Shown here: piece after piece, positions 37,601-52,600 of the stretch
Position numbering within the stretch: position 1 is the stretch's first letter
Layout of the letters: each line of letters begins with the position of its first letter
DNA from: Lagopus muta
Taxonomy: Eukaryota; Chordata; Aves; Galliformes; Phasianidae
NCBI RefSeq assembly: GCF_023343835.1
Contig: NC_064472.1
Coordinates: 11,089,469 to 11,153,468, forward strand
DNA length: 64,000 nucleotides
Reading direction: 5' to 3'
Notes under the pieces: model-generated
Told to the model about the DNA's origin: nothing
What the model saw: only the letters and a program-made list of their open reading frames with translations
The model's database searches: none
Made by a program: the position numbers and the translations under genes

Positions 37601-40600
37601 GCAGCATGCCATTAAGCAAAGCATTTGTTTTAAGTACCTAAAGAAAAAGCTTTATTTTGCTAACAAGAAAGCCCATGGTGTTCTGTGGTGAGAAGCTCTT
37701 TTCTCAAAAACAAAACAAAACCCTATATATATACATAGAAGTTTGCACTTAAAAGCAAACATCAATACATATTTATACACACATAAACGTATTAATATAG
37801 GAAAGTTTTTGGGATGGGGTTATTTATGAAGATCTCCTGAAATTCTTCTTTTCATCTTCTAGAATTAAAGCTATTCAATACCTTTTTTTCCCCAAATCCT
37901 TGAAAAACACATTCTTTCAGTGTCCTTCACAACAGGAAGGATTTAAAAACCATTACTAGTATAATCATTATTTTGTCATACCACCAACTGGATTTGTTAG
38001 GAAATTTGTCTTTATTTTTGAGAAACAAAAAAAGGAAGAAACCAGCAATGATCACATACTCCAAGCAAAACCCAGGCATTAGAAAGATAAAAAATCTATT
38101 TCACATCAGTTATCCAACGGCTATAACATCAACAGTGTACTGATGTAGTTTAATGTACTGTCCTACACCTTAAAAGAAAGTTTTTCTGCTAGCATTTTCT
38201 CTTACCAAAGGCAGTTTTCTAGACCTGTTGTTAGCATTTCATGGTTGTCATTCTACACAATTGTCCAGCTTAATGCACCACAAAGAACTACAATACAAAT
38301 GGAATTGTTCCATTGTACTGAGAGAGGCAAAGATACACAAGTTTCAAAATCGACTGAAATATTTACCGAGAAACACACGAAAGTATTTTTTGTTTTTTGA
38401 ACAGAAATGAAGGGTAGTTTTTGTATTTAACATACCTGAGTTTAGAACACCTACACAGAGAAACAAAAGGTTACAAATCAGTACCTCTGTGAAGTAAGAT
38501 TATTACAGATAATTCTGAAAGTGTGAGGGAAAAGAAATCTTGATTTTCCAGTTTGGCTCATGGATACTGAGAATTTCAGGGCAGGTACTGAAATGCTAAT
38601 AGACATTAAGAATTTCAGGGCAGGTGCTACAAATAGTTTCTCATCTTAAATAGGTTTGTTATCTTATTTTAAAGCTAAAATACATTCTTACATACAAGCT
38701 CTCTAGCCAAATGCATGTAAGAACCTTACCTCTTAAAGAAAAAGAAATGACAGAAATGGTCTAGATCATTTTAAGGGAAGTAACAAAGACAATAATAGAA
38801 AAAGAAAATATGGAATTACCTCTTCCACAAGTAACAGTGCAGGCTGTCCACTCTCCATACTGCCAAAAATACTCTGGCTCTCCAATCTCATTCTCATGAT
38901 TTTCTTCTTTACGAACAGTATATTCATACTTGATCCCAGGGTTAGTCTCTTGAAAAAGTAGCTGGAAAAACAGTACAGCTCACTTAATCATTTATCATTC
39001 TAGCCCAAAGCTTTTGAAGTATGACAGCAAAAAAAAAACAACAACAAAAAAAAAACAAAAAAACAAGAAAACAAAACAAAAAAAAACCCAAACCAAACAA
39101 AAAACAGCAAAACCAGCAGGTTTACAAGTAATCTATTTTGGAGCCCACTACCCATTCAGAAATACAGACTGGCAAACCTTTCATTTGTTTGCTGACAATG
39201 GCAGACGTTTCTTTTTAAGACACAACCGTTTGTCATGCAGTTTTGAAAGCTCATGTGTAACTGGGCCAACAAAATTGGTACCTATTGACCATGAGATAAT
39301 GCAAAGTCCATTCAAGGCTCTGGAAAATGTGGCACTGATTAAGAGCTACTACCTACTATTATAAATGGTAATTACCCTACCCATATATAACAACTGTTAA
39401 AAAATGTCCAGTAGGTCAGAAAACTAGAGGTTTTATTCAGATTATTATTATTTTTCACCATTTCCAGATGAAGAAGAAAAATTCCAAGTAGATCCACTTG
39501 TGAGTATCACCATTTGACTGATAGGAGAGAGGTGAGAGAATCTTCAAGGGATAAACTACTGAGGCAATGAACTTCTCCTCTTCCTTCTAAATGGTTTCAT
39601 TGGATTTGATTCCTGGAGGTGACAACCGAATACCCACTACACGGATCCTCTCCCATGACCATAATCAAGACATACATATGACACAAGACATACATATACT
39701 CAGGTACAATTAACTGCTATCTCAAGCAACATGTTTCTTTCCAAAATAGTTCAAATGATTTTTTAAACATAGGATGCTAGCAGAGCAGTCTATATAAAAA
39801 TACACATATTTTTCCAGCCTCTGTTTTGAAGTCTTCATACATTCAGCTGCTACCCAAACCCAATGGGCTCTGCTAGAGATCTGCTACTTACCTGAATCCA
39901 TATTGATTCATTGGTGGGTCCCGGAGCTGTCAGATTTTCTAGATCACCTGTCCTGTCATACTGAAATATTGTTCCTGCTACTTTGTATTCACCATTCCAC
40001 TGGATGATAAAACCTCCATTCAGGTAATATTTTTCTGGATCTTTACTTCGCACAGCAAGGAAATTGCCTGCTTCTGCAACTTCTGTGACTCTGATACCCC
40101 TTGCACCTTTTGGAATTAATCCAATATCAACGTATCCTAAGAGAAAAAACAGATACATGGAGGTAAACAAGAAAAATGTCAATGCAGTTTATTTCAGATG
40201 TTTTGAAACACTAGATTTGCTTGGGAAAAAAAAAAGTATGTATATATAAGTGCTCTCATGGAGCTTTTAATTTACATATTTATATATTCTTTTCATTTAA
40301 TTAATGGTGGGACTTTCCAACCCAGATTTTCCAGTATCAGTTAGAGAATATGCACTATGTTTCAGCAATTATAGTGGCATTTAGAAAGGATATGGATGTG
40401 AATACTTTCCTGAGCTGTGCCACATGACATTTACTTCACAGTTAAGCATCTGCATCTCTGCAACCATGCACAGGGCTCTGGCATAGTGTAACCATGAGTA
40501 CTCTGGAAAAAGACTACGGAGTCTTTGGTTAAGAACCTGTTGTAGTAAAGGTTTTTTAATTTGTAATGAACATTTTTATCTGTCATCAGTAGATGTAGAT

Positions 40601-43600
40601 GATTTCCCAATCCTGAAGTCTGAAGTCATTAAAGTTCTCCATGACGGTTTCCCTTAGACAAACTAGCTACATAAAACATGGAAGCCATTCACGTGCAAAA
40701 TCGTCTGTAAGAAGAGGTTATTGTTTTGTGTGTAAAGAATGAAGTCAGAACACCTGCTGGAGAGTTTTGTTTGTGCACAGGGGGGCTAGGCTCTGTGATT
40801 CTCACTCTAGAGAGAACTACAATTGCTACTGAAAGAAAAACATAAAACAGAAATTTCACATACAAATTTGAACACAAACTGAAATAGCTTTCTTGATGTT
40901 GCTCCTGACTTGAGTTTTAGAAATTGGAAGGATGACAAGCTCTACAAACAGATACCCTAGGAATGTAAGCTGCAGAAGTTTGGTTGCAGTGTAGGTATGT
41001 AGTTCCTCATCACTCACAGCTGTTGTCACAAATTAAATTCTGAGAATCACATCCCCGTCACCTCTCTTGTGAAGTAAGCTGATCAGCTTTGATTACACAG
41101 GTGTAAGCCATACAGAACTTCAGAATCAGTGGTACACATAAAATGCTGGACAATTTCAGTAAGTTACAGCTTCATAGAATCACAGAATTGTAGGGGTTGG
41201 AAAGGACCTCCAGAGATCATCGAGTCCAACCCCCCTGCCAAAGCAGGTTCCCTACAGCAGGTCACACAGGTCGGCATCCAGGCAGGTCTGGAACATCTCC
41301 AGAGAAGGAGACTCCACCACCTCCCTGGGCAGCCTGTTCCAGTGCTCCGTCACCTCACTGTACAGAAGTTCTTGCGCACATTTGTGCAGAACTTCCTATG
41401 CTGCAGTTTCCGGCCATTTCCCCTTGTCCTGTCTCCACTCACCACTGAAAAGAGTCCGGCCTCGCCATTCTGCCCCCCACACCTCAGATATTTATAGACC
41501 TGGATCAGGTCCCCTCTCAATCTTTTCTCAAGGCTGAACAGACCCAGTTCACTCAGCCTTTCTTCATAGAGGCAATACTCCAGGCCCTTCACCATCTTCG
41601 TGGCCCTCCGCTGGACTCTTTCCAAGAGATCCCTGTCTTTTTTGTACTGGGGAGCCCAGAACTGGACGCAGTGCTCCAGATGAGGTCTTACCAGGGCAGA
41701 GTAGAGGGGGAGGATCACCTCCCTCGACCTGCTGGCCACGCTCTTTTTAATGCACCCCAGGATACCATTGGCCTTTTTGGCCACAAGGGCACACTGCTGG
41801 CTCATGGCCAACCTGTCGTCCACCAGGACACCCAGGTCCCTCTCTGTAGAGCTCCTCTCCAGCAGGTCACCCCCCAACTTGTACCGGTGCATGCAATTAT
41901 TCCTCCCTAGGTGTAAGACTCTACACTTGCTTTTGTTGAACCTCATCTGGTTTCCTACTGCCCAGCTCTCCAGCCTGTCCAGGTCTCGCTGAATGGCAGC
42001 ACAGCCTTCAGGTGTGTCAGCCAATCCTTCCAACTCTGTATCATCAGCAAACTCGCTGAGGGTGGCCAGGATCTGCGTTTTGATTTTATCAGGCAGCACC
42101 ATTTTTTTGTTTGTTTGTTTGTTTAAAAATGGTGTAGGTAATTATTCCTGGATATATGGTTCCACCTGTCAAGATTATCTAGAGATGTGAGATTCAATAA
42201 CAGTCGAAATGTCAGCTGGCTAACCTGCATACTGTATTCATTAAAATCTGCAGCATCCATGTTGTAGGTGCTGTCATATGCCTGTGCAATGGCAACTCTC
42301 AGATGCTACTGATCTTTCAATTTTTAACAAAAATTAAATCTGCATCTTCCTAATCATGGGAAGATTATATGAATGAATTCATACAGCACTTGTAGGCACA
42401 TTGCTACTGGGGCTGAAGAGCTTGTTTCTCTTTTCCCTTTGCTGTAAGTCAGAAGAAATTTCAATGAAGTACTTAGCACAATATTGCAGATCAGATTACA
42501 ATCGTTCTATTTCTCACACCAGCTCCCATCCTGCTCTCCAGTTTGTCATATATGTGAGTTTCTTACTTAAAACTGAATGTTCTTGAAGCACGATTTTCTT
42601 CTAAGCCAGACTTTAGGTACTATCACAAAAATATACATGAAACAGCACAGGCTTCCCATGGCAAATCAGGTTTGCAGATCAAAGTACAGTTGCACGCAGC
42701 CTTTCCATGGAATAGAAGGAGCACTGCAGTGTGTAACAGTAATGGGGAAAAAATTATAGCCTGAAGACAATCTCTGAAGTGAGGATGCAGGAGAACTTCC
42801 AGTCTCTCAGATTCCTATCTGCATCATGGCTGTGTCCAAAATTAATCTCAAGTGTGTATCAGGCCTCTGTATGCATTTGGGCAGCAAGGGACTGTGCAAA
42901 GTGTTGAATCAGTTCTAATCAGGTTGTTCACAGGGTGCAAGAAACAAGATAAACCTCTGGGTGAAAGTGAATGCAGTCACATTTCCTCATTTGCTTGTCA
43001 GTTCAGGAAAATTCAGTCCTCCATAGGACCTAGCTCTGCCTTCTCTGCCTTCTGCCTAGCAGAATCATCTCTCCTCATCCCTGTTGCATAATCCCTCATT
43101 TCTTGATTTTTAAGATTTAAAGGTTCCTAATGAAAATTTGAAAATTATTTTCCCTTACACACAGTGAAGAGAGAAGGCAGAACAAATCTCTGTCCTTCTG
43201 ACCACCACCCTGTCCCTAGCCACTCCTTTTCCTTTTCCCAAGATTCCTTTGTTTGAACTGCAAAACTTCCTTTTTGTTTATCTATTTACTCCTCATTCTG
43301 TCTGCCACAGTCATAAACCCATCATTTGCAACTCAGCCTTTCTTCCACCCTAACACTTTTCCCTATCAAGCAGCAGAATTTATTCTCTTTCCATTGTCTG
43401 CATGCCTGCTCAGTGCTCTTCTGTGCATAGTAATATTCCTCTAGAGCCAATGTGAGTAACAACGGAGATTTAGAATCACAGTATCATAGAATTGCTCAAG
43501 TTGGAAAAGACCTTAAAGATCATGAAGTCTAATCGCAACCTAACCATACTACCCTAACTCTAACTGCGCTCTGCTAAACCATGTCTCTAAGCACCACATC

Positions 43601-46600
43601 CAAATGGATTTTAAACACACTCAGGGACGGTGACTCAGCCCCTTCCCTCTGGAGCATATTCCAGTGCTTAACAACCATTTCTGTAAAGAAGTTTTTCCTG
43701 ATATCCAACCTAAACCTCACTGGTGCAACTGGAAGTCATTTCCCCTCGTCCTGTCACCTGTCACCAGTGAGAAGAGACCAACCCCGCTCTTGCCGTAAGC
43801 ACCTTTCAGGTATTTGAAGAGAGCAGTAAGGTCTCCCCTCGGCATCCTCTTCCCTGGACTAAACAGCCCTAGTTCCTCCAGTAGCTCCTCGTAGGGCATA
43901 TTATCTATATTTACCTCTCTTTAAAATACTCTAATGTTCAATAAGGCCAGGGTGTTGCACTTGGGTTGGAGCAATCCCAGGTATTGTATAAATAAAACTG
44001 GGGGAAGATCTCCTTGAGAGCAGCCCTGCAGAGAAGGACTTGGGGGCCTTGGTAGATGAGAAGCTGGACATGAGCCAGCAGTGTGTGCTTGCAGCCCAAA
44101 AAGCCATCTGTGTTCTGGGCTGCATTAAAAAAAAGGGGTCACCAGTAGGGAGAGGAAGATGATTGTCCCATCTCTACTCAGCTCTTGTGAGGACCCACAG
44201 TACTGCATCCAGGCCTGGGACCCCCAGTACAGGAAGGATATGGAGCTCTTGGAACAGATCCAGAGGAGGGCCACTAAGATGATCAGAGGGCTGGAGCACC
44301 TCTCCTATGAGGAAAGATTGAGGGAACTGGGTTTTTTTAGCTTGGAGAAGAGAAGGCTCCAGGGAGACCTCAGTGTGGCCTTCCAGTACTTGAGGGGAGC
44401 ATATAAACAGGAGGGGAACAGCTGTTTGAGAGGATGGGTAGAGATAGAACAAGGGGAATGGTTTTAAACTGAGACAGGGGGGGTTCAGGTTAGATATTAG
44501 GAGGAAGTTTTTCACCCAGAAGGTAGTGACACACTGGAACAGGTTGCCCAAGGAGGCTGTGGATGCCCCATCCCTGGAGGCATTCAAGGCCAGGCTGGAT
44601 GTGGCTCTGGGCAGCCTGGTCTGGTGGTTGGCAACCCTGCACATAGCAGGGGGGTTGAAACTCGATGATCATTGTGGTCCTTTTCAACACAGGCCATTCT
44701 ATGATTCTATGATCAATCACAGAAAAACCTGTGACTGCCCCAGCCCAGAACCTTCAAGCTTTCTACCCTAAGAGTGCAGCTGGGGCAGCTTAACAGACTT
44801 GCTAATGAATCTCTTGAAAACAGTGTGGACTGAATACTGGCAACAGCTGAGACCATTTGTGCAAAATCAGAGTTCTGATTTGTTTTTTCATCACAAAAAT
44901 CTAATGGAACTGTGATAAAACTGTCTCTCCTGTGTTTGGAGTCCCTTCCGCCCCACCCCCCAGCAAGTTTTCCCATTTTGCATTAAAAGGAAAGGAAAAG
45001 CATTTAAAAGAAACTCCAAGTGAAAATACAGATATATATATATGAACAGGTAAGACTTCAGGCAAGAGCAATCACTCTGCCATTCAATGAAAGGCTGAGT
45101 TATTAAAGCTCTTTCCCAGTACGCCATTAGTCTGTCCCGGCAACCTAGCTGACTTGCAGACACACTGTATACTGCTACAGTATCAGAGTAAAAAAAGACC
45201 TAAATTCTGAGGAAAGCTTTAGATTAGAATTTTTACCCTTGCTTTATGCTTCCCTGTGCCACTGAACTTTCAAAAAACCCTCAATTTTTCCTTCTCAGTT
45301 GATAGCAGTACATATCCTGAGCTTTGGTCCAGTTTCATTACCTGCAATGAATTTATGACCCCCAAATCACTGCATTTACATGAACTGTTCAGTACACACA
45401 CAGTTATTAATCTTTCCTTTAAGACAGAATGTCATAGTACTTGTAAATCAGTCAAGAATCAGCCAGATGTTGTGAGCATCAGTAAGGGCCATACAATGCC
45501 TTAAAAGCTGAAGAGCCTGCCAACCTCTGCCTTTCCTGACACGTTTTCTTTTTTTCTCCAATAGAAGTAGAAGAGAAAGTAGAAGGGAACAAGTAGAAGG
45601 GAAAGAATCTACAGAAGCAATCAATTTTTTTTTTACTTTATCTAAAATGATGAGATTATTTACTTAACATTCAATACACACACATACAACCTACATGGTT
45701 GCAGGCCTCTTCAAGTTTTATTGGTAGAATTCAGATTTGGAGTATGGAAGGTGTATATCTAAGTGCACAGTGAAAAAAAAAAAGAAATCTTTAAAGGGCT
45801 TTCCCCCAAAATTGTAAATTCTAAATTATTTGCACAAATAATATTTTATTAGTTCTAGTTCTCACTCCCTCTTCAAGACTTTTTGGCATTAATTCATTCC
45901 CCACAAGGCAACTTAAGGACTGCATGTCTCACTGCCATTGGTGAAGAAGGGCTCAGACTTGAAGTTCTGATGCAAACCTCTGTAACATAGCAAGGACTCA
46001 CTTTTCCACTTTTCCAGCCCAGAAGCCTACCGCAGAAACTTCTACAACAAACAGATGTGCAAAATTCTGCACAAGGAAGAAGCTGTACATGGTCACTAAA
46101 GCCAATGCTATCGAATTTGGGACACTTGGAAACACTTGGTCCAGTGTTTCATGAGTGCTTTGCTTTGTCTCGAGATGCAGTTAACATTTTCCAAGGGCAT
46201 TAATTACAATTTCTTTTTGGGTTTTTGTCAATATCAATGTAAACTGCACAGGACCTGTTAGTCTCTGACATCATTTTTATCAGATGAAGTGAACTTAAAA
46301 AACAGTTCACCAATCTTTTCAGGCACACACAAGTTACTTGTGAAACATCCTATTGGTATTTCTTATACAGATTGATCATTCAGTTCACAATGAAAAGCAT
46401 TTCTTAAGCCTTTTTATGTGGATACAAACTTCATCAATAGAAGAGTTTAAGTAAAGAATCCAATTTACCAAATCCTTCACTTTGATTAAATGTCATTTTT
46501 ACTGTATGACAGGCAGAGCCATCTCCCAAGCAAACTCCACACTGGTCTTCAGTGGCATTGGAATTTATCTCATAATCACAGCCAACAGCCTAGGGAATTA

Positions 46601-49600
46601 AAAAAAAAAAAAAAGACTTTCAGAATACAGTCTTCACAATGAGGCTTCAGCATATATATTACATATAATATTAAAAATATATATGAATATTTTATAACAT
46701 AAAGAAACTAGTAGTAGAGATCATGTAGGTGAAACTCCAATGTATAAATATGAAGTCAAAAAGAACAAAAAACCCACAAACACCACTAGGCCATGAAACA
46801 TATATTAGTAACTAGGTTACTAGTAACTAGTAACTAATATCTGATCTGGAAATATCCCACTAAAATGATCTCAACTTTTTGGACTATCCAAAACATCTAG
46901 CATTCATGGCTGCTCTCTTACATCATGACACAACCATGTGTTCCCAGAAATAAAATGTAGTAACAGAAATGAAAGACAGGGACTCTCGCCAGTGCCTCAG
47001 AGAAACGCCAGTATTTTACTCACAGAATAACACCAATATTTCACAGTGTTTCTTCAACCGATGTAGAACAAAAGCTATGCACAGGAAAAGATGCTTTGAA
47101 TCTGTATTAATAATGGCACATAGGGCAAGGATTACTTGCCAAGGATTCACTTTACTGAACATGCTGAACTTAGACAACTGTACCCAGCCAAAGCCAAAAG
47201 GCATGACAAATAATGACAGACCACTTTGTGATCACTGTGTATTGTTTTGTAGCAGTCCTACTGAAGAACTACTGCTGTAGACAAATCTCCTGAAAAGTAA
47301 AACTTCTCAGTAGGCATCAAGTTTTACAGCGTCTTCTTCAGCTTGCCAGCACAGGGCAATGTTTGGAAACTTTAAAAATCATACAGTGCAAAATAAAAGC
47401 TACATTGTTAAGTACTGTTAAGCTTTGCACTTTTTAGACTATTGCTTTTCAGAAAAAGGTGTATGCGTAACAGCACTCAAGCTCCTTGATATCATAAATA
47501 TCTTTAAATCACAGCTGCATTTCAGCTACCTTTGTCACAAATGAATATCAATGAATTCTGAAATATATTAACAACCCTTTATACCAGAGCCTATCATCAC
47601 TACTGAGGAGCTGGCTGCAGCTTCCCAACTAAATGAATCTCCAATTGCATTGTTCCATGTTTGCTGTGTGTATCAGCATGGATTCACCTGTAATGTACTC
47701 TCATGCAGATAGAGCACATCTGGCAGTGCTCCACATTCATCTATTTGTTCACCTAAGGAACATGCTACAACATTTGACCTGGTTCTCCTGGAACTGAACT
47801 TCTGAGTTATACATAATAAACACTATTTACTGATATATTTTTTTGCTTGATTTGAAGAATACTTCAATAAATAATTTTGTCTGCCTCCCTGCACCTTGAA
47901 AATTACATCTGGGTAATCAAAAAATTAAAAAAAAAATTCTCAAAAATTCAGGGTAAATTTTGGGGGTGAAGAGAGTTGTTTTCAAAACCACACTGAAGTG
48001 CATCAATACTTACGTTACTCCCCATTCTCTTCTCCCTCCCATATTCTAGTATCAATCTGAAATTACTTTAAGATTTTGACATGAATTAGTGCATAGTTTA
48101 AATTCATCAGATGTTACATTTCTTGATTTATTAAGCATGTATTAAATAAATAAAATCCTATTTAGCTTAGAGAGAACAGATGCAATTCTGGCAATTCTTG
48201 GGCACATCCCCACCGCAAAGGATGTAGCTGGTTGGCAGTCTGAGAGAAGAGACTGGGGACAATTGTCCCTTCTCACAGTCTGGCTGGTGTATATGGATAC
48301 TGCCACGTGCACAAGAGATTGAGGGGCTGCTATCCACTTGTGTGTTACCACTTCAGCCTCAGTCCCAGTATAGTATTCACACTTCACAGATTCTAAATTA
48401 TTTACTAGTAAGGGTTTTATTTTTTTGCAGTTTTGTTCATTTGTTTTTGTCAGTGAAAGTCCACAGTGCTTTATGCTATAGTGACATCAAGCTAAACTTG
48501 CAGAACACAAGCAGAGCCTGGTTGTGTCTAACACTTAGTGGTCGTCAGCAATGTTTGAGACATATGGAAGTCTATCATCGCAGACTCCCTGTGATTTAGA
48601 TGAACAGCAATAAGGCATATGGCAGTAGATGAAAGTTTTACTTTGCTGATTTTTGTCAAAGTAAACTTTCAGGTGCAAAACCTGCCAACTTCTCTGATAT
48701 CTCCTTGATGTATGAAGATCTGTGTATCCTCTCTTTTGATTCTGATCCCCTCTTACCTTCAGTATATCAGCTCTTGTAATCTTCCACAAGCTTTTGATAG
48801 GAAAGCCTATCTGTTAATCTAGGTACAAAGCCTTCTTCACATTCTACTATTTTTTCCTGTCAATTTCAGAGGAAGAAACACCTGAGCTTTTACTCTGTGC
48901 ACCAGTGATTTAATGAGCAGCTACAGGAGCTCCAAGGAAAGGCCTCAAATTAATGATGCCACTTTATATAATAATATTATCACTCACATTTTTAGAGAAG
49001 TTTCAAAAAACACTCATCTGTCACTTTAATAACAGCACTTCATCAGCACCTTTGATGCCTGCTATGAAAAACAAGGCTGTGCCAAGATGTTCTCTCTTGA
49101 TTCACAGAAGGCCACTTTAAAAAAGAGGGAAAGTTTATTCTCTCTGTTAGTGATGTGTATTTCATAGATATATCTCAGCACCAAGTACGACATTTACGAG
49201 AAGTACAGAATGTTGCAGAGATAAATACATGCTAAGAAGGTTCATGACTCAGTTTTTACCTCCAAGCATGTAGCTGCTCAACCAGAGATGGATTAAATTG
49301 TAGTACTCAAATGAGGTACCCATATCACTCAGACACAACTGTAATGAGTGCAAAATGATTCTTCATCTGGCAAAGAGGTCAGACTTGTTAGCTAAGGATG
49401 CAGCACAATTTATATTTCGCACTTCCTAAGAATGCAAAGAGATAGGTACATAGCTATCTTTCTTCACAAGATGCATTTTCCAGTGTATCTACTGTACTGT
49501 CAGCACACTTGTTAATAGTCTATAAGAAGTTAGTAAAGTCAGCATAATCAGTTTTATCATTAGACCAAGGTAGTAATGAACCACTCTGGGAAGTCCTGCA

Positions 49601-52600
49601 AATTGAAGTTTATTTTCTGTTCTGTGCACACATTTACTGTTAATCAGAAAGCAGAGAAAATGTTTCAAGCAGACAAAATATATATGAAAATGAAAAATCC
49701 AGAAATAGAACTCACTGCATGTTTTACTACTAGGCAATACTAATGAGTGTTCTGGAGCTTCTCAATCAAACTTCTGGGAAGGAAAGCAAAAAAAGATGCT
49801 TTCAAATTTTAACATCTTTGTCAAATAAGCACTTGCTTTTAGAAAATGCATATTCTTAAAATGGTTTCTTTTCACCTCTGCTGGCTGCTTGCTTGAGTAG
49901 TTACACCCAGCGTTAGCTTAGTGTGAGCTGTCAGTCAGCCATTCTGAAATCACTGAACATATTTCTCTTGTGAGTACTATTTAATCCGAAAATCTCAAAG
50001 ACTGAACAAGTCCTCAGCTACTCTACTCTACTGGCACTGCTGACCATGTCCAGCAGAAGCTCCACAGTATAGCATCATATGATCACTTTCCTGACTTCAG
50101 GGTGCCAATTAGTGTCTCTGCATGGGCTGCATTTTGTGTCAGTTCAGATTTTCACACATTGCTATACATTTCCCTTAGCAACACGTTAAGGGCATCAAAA
50201 TATAACATTGTAACATGAAAGGAATCCCTTTGTCCCTTGCAACTATAACCATAGAGGCTTCTATTTTGATTTTCCTCTGACATTTGAAACAGTTTGGAGC
50301 AGACATCACAACACCATAGAAGCAAAGAAAGGGTATGCTGCAGAGGTCCCCAAGAATGAAGCATCCGGAGAGCCGTGCCAGATTAAATCAAGCTTTTGTT
50401 TTACAGCCTAGCTAAGAAAATGCTGCTGGTGATGCAGGATTCCGTATCTAGCTGAAGGTCACCTTCTTACAAGGCTATTAATGACCTTCATGGCTATTAA
50501 TGATGTGTACATTTTCATATGTTTGAGTAAACAGCTCCAGCAGTCTTTCATTAGGAATACATTTATGTGAACTTGAATTTCCACCTTGTCACTCCAGTGA
50601 ATAACACATTATTTCTGTTATTCATTAGATTTATTTCTAGATTTATCCACCTTCCTTTTATTTGCCTTCCCCAGTTTTCTATCCTAGATAAGCTAAAACT
50701 GTCTTAAATAACAAACCTAAGATTTCTGCCAAAATGACTGCTAAAGCAGATCTAGAGACTACATGCAGGTTATTAAACCAAGAAAAGAAAAACAAACAGT
50801 AGCAATTAGGTTCTGAATCTACTGCACACATGTTCTTGTGCACCCTCTGCCAGTTGAACATGCTGTGCTAACAAGAAACCATTGTATGCCTTATCATGTA
50901 TTTTGCAAATCAGTGTCGATTTCTGTGGCCTTTATAATTGCCTCATATATCAAGTGCTTTTCTAACACACCTGAGACTAGCTTTATTACTGGTCCTACCA
51001 CACAATGTGGAGGCAAAAACAGTAGCCTGAATTGCCTCGGCCATGTTACAGGAAGGAAAAGTAATTTATTTCCTAATGCATGGTAACTGAAGGAAAACAG
51101 CCAGATGTATTGTCCTTTTGCCACTTCCATTGAGAGAAATTTTTGTGTCAGACTGGCTGTGGGAGGCAGATACAAGGAGTCCTTGCTGTCACTGAAGGAT
51201 ATGTACTGGACCTACTGACAGAATATCAAAGTTACACAAAGTCAGAATCTTGTCACGTTGGCCAAGACACTGGCTTAAACAGGGAGAGATATATCATGAT
51301 GTGCCTATTTCATTTACATTTCTTTGTCTAGACATGGCTGAAATAATGTCCTGTTGGGCTAGCTGACGGAGGAAGAGATTGAACCCCAATGAGTGGCAGT
51401 AGAAGTACTGCAAGAAAAAAAAAAAAAGTAATCTGCTTTTAACAAAAAAAACCCACAAAAACAAACCACAACCAAACACTTATCTCCCTGCTATGATGCT
51501 GTGTTCTTCTCCACCATAACGTTAATCTCTGAACACAATAATTGTGCATTACTACAGAGAACAACTCAAGGATTTGCATGACTGAAGGTCATTTAAGCCT
51601 ATTAAAATTCTGTGCAGCAGATGAATGCCTGTTACAAACAGCAGAGTTGCCTGGTCCTTCACTGTCAGTGTCTGCACTATCTCAATGCAGATACCATGTT
51701 AGCTTTCACTTCTATATAATGCCATGTCATATTTAACAAAACTCCTCAGTCTGGAAAACTCATGTATGCACACTGTTCAATATATATATCACAGTGGCAG
51801 TATCTCCCTTAAAAACCCTATGGGATCAAGTGTCCTAATAAGAATTAGAGTCAGCCTGTGGTAAATAATTCAAAGCATAGGGAGATATGATATGCTCTTT
51901 AAATGTCTTCTAAAGGAAAAAAGAAATGGTTCCCAAAGGATGGGGGCAGAGAAATGTGGTTAAATAGCAAACTAGTCATGATATATCTTGATGATGTTAA
52001 GTATCATTAACTGACCGATCTTGATGACTGCCTCCACTCAAAATTGTAGGCTTGACATTGTAACAGGAGATAGTCCAAGAAGAAAAGCCAAGATACGTGC
52101 AAACAGAATAAAAGGGTTAAGAGGATGGCATGTCTCTTCTCCTTATTAGCACCACCTGGAAACAAAACCTGGTGGCAACATCAGGCACATAACTTTGAGA
52201 TTCCAGTGTTGAGTAATTTAACAGCTTTATGTACTTGCATGGGTTCCTCTTCTGTTTAATTCAGAGTCGCACTATCTTATTTGCCAAGTCCTCCAGTGGA
52301 GTACCAATTCCAGTTTGTCCTTGAATCAACAAAGCAAGCTCTGAAGAAATACTATACTAACATCTAGCAGGTAAGACTTCCTGGCATACTGAGGCACAGG
52401 CAGTGCTACTGAAAAACTTGGCTTTATACATTGGATAAATTGCAAGGGCCAAGAGAATCAGCACTGGTGTCTGTACTTACTTTCCTCTTGAAGATGCAAA
52501 TCATGGAATTGCCAAGTTGAGTAGGCAAGCATTCAGAAAACCTCAGGTAATTAAAATGAGGCACCTCAATCCACATGTAGTCATCCAGTTAAAAACAATT

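Larger units (their letters stand above)
30770..38819 (-). other. ADAMTS12: ADAMTS12 intron, 8.0 kb
   Basis: Longest intron in the window. Contains a CR1 at 36484-36914, two CR1 scraps (32399-32460 and 33864-33914) and a 39-bp-offset direct duplication at 38571-38630. The stretches 30770-32390, 33920-36480 and 36920-38560 hold nothing I recognise; 35340-35560 is moderately GC-richer but unassigned. Confidence 0.7.
40137..46468 (-). other. ADAMTS12: ADAMTS12 intron, 6.3 kb, with three CR1 copies
   Basis: Holds CR1 copies at 41174-42070 (minus), 43471-43900 (minus) and 43937-44713 (plus), an inverted (GTTT)n loop at 42097-42134 and a purine-rich tandem at 45565-45604. The stretches 40137-41170, 42140-43470 and 44720-46468 show no other element. 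Confidence 0.75.

Noticed and set aside
39014..39364. 116-codon plus-strand open frame
   Set aside because: The first third is lysine and glutamine from an A-rich simple repeat; the remainder matches no family I know and has no transcript evidence.
41350..42102. 250-codon frame considered as a functional reverse transcriptase gene
   Set aside because: Only the C-terminal part from motif C onward is present; most of ORF2 and all of ORF1 are missing, so it is a 5'-truncated CR1 fragment.
44174..44644. 156-codon minus-strand open frame
   Set aside because: Antisense to the CR1 at 43937-44713; CR1 antisense strands often stay open by composition.
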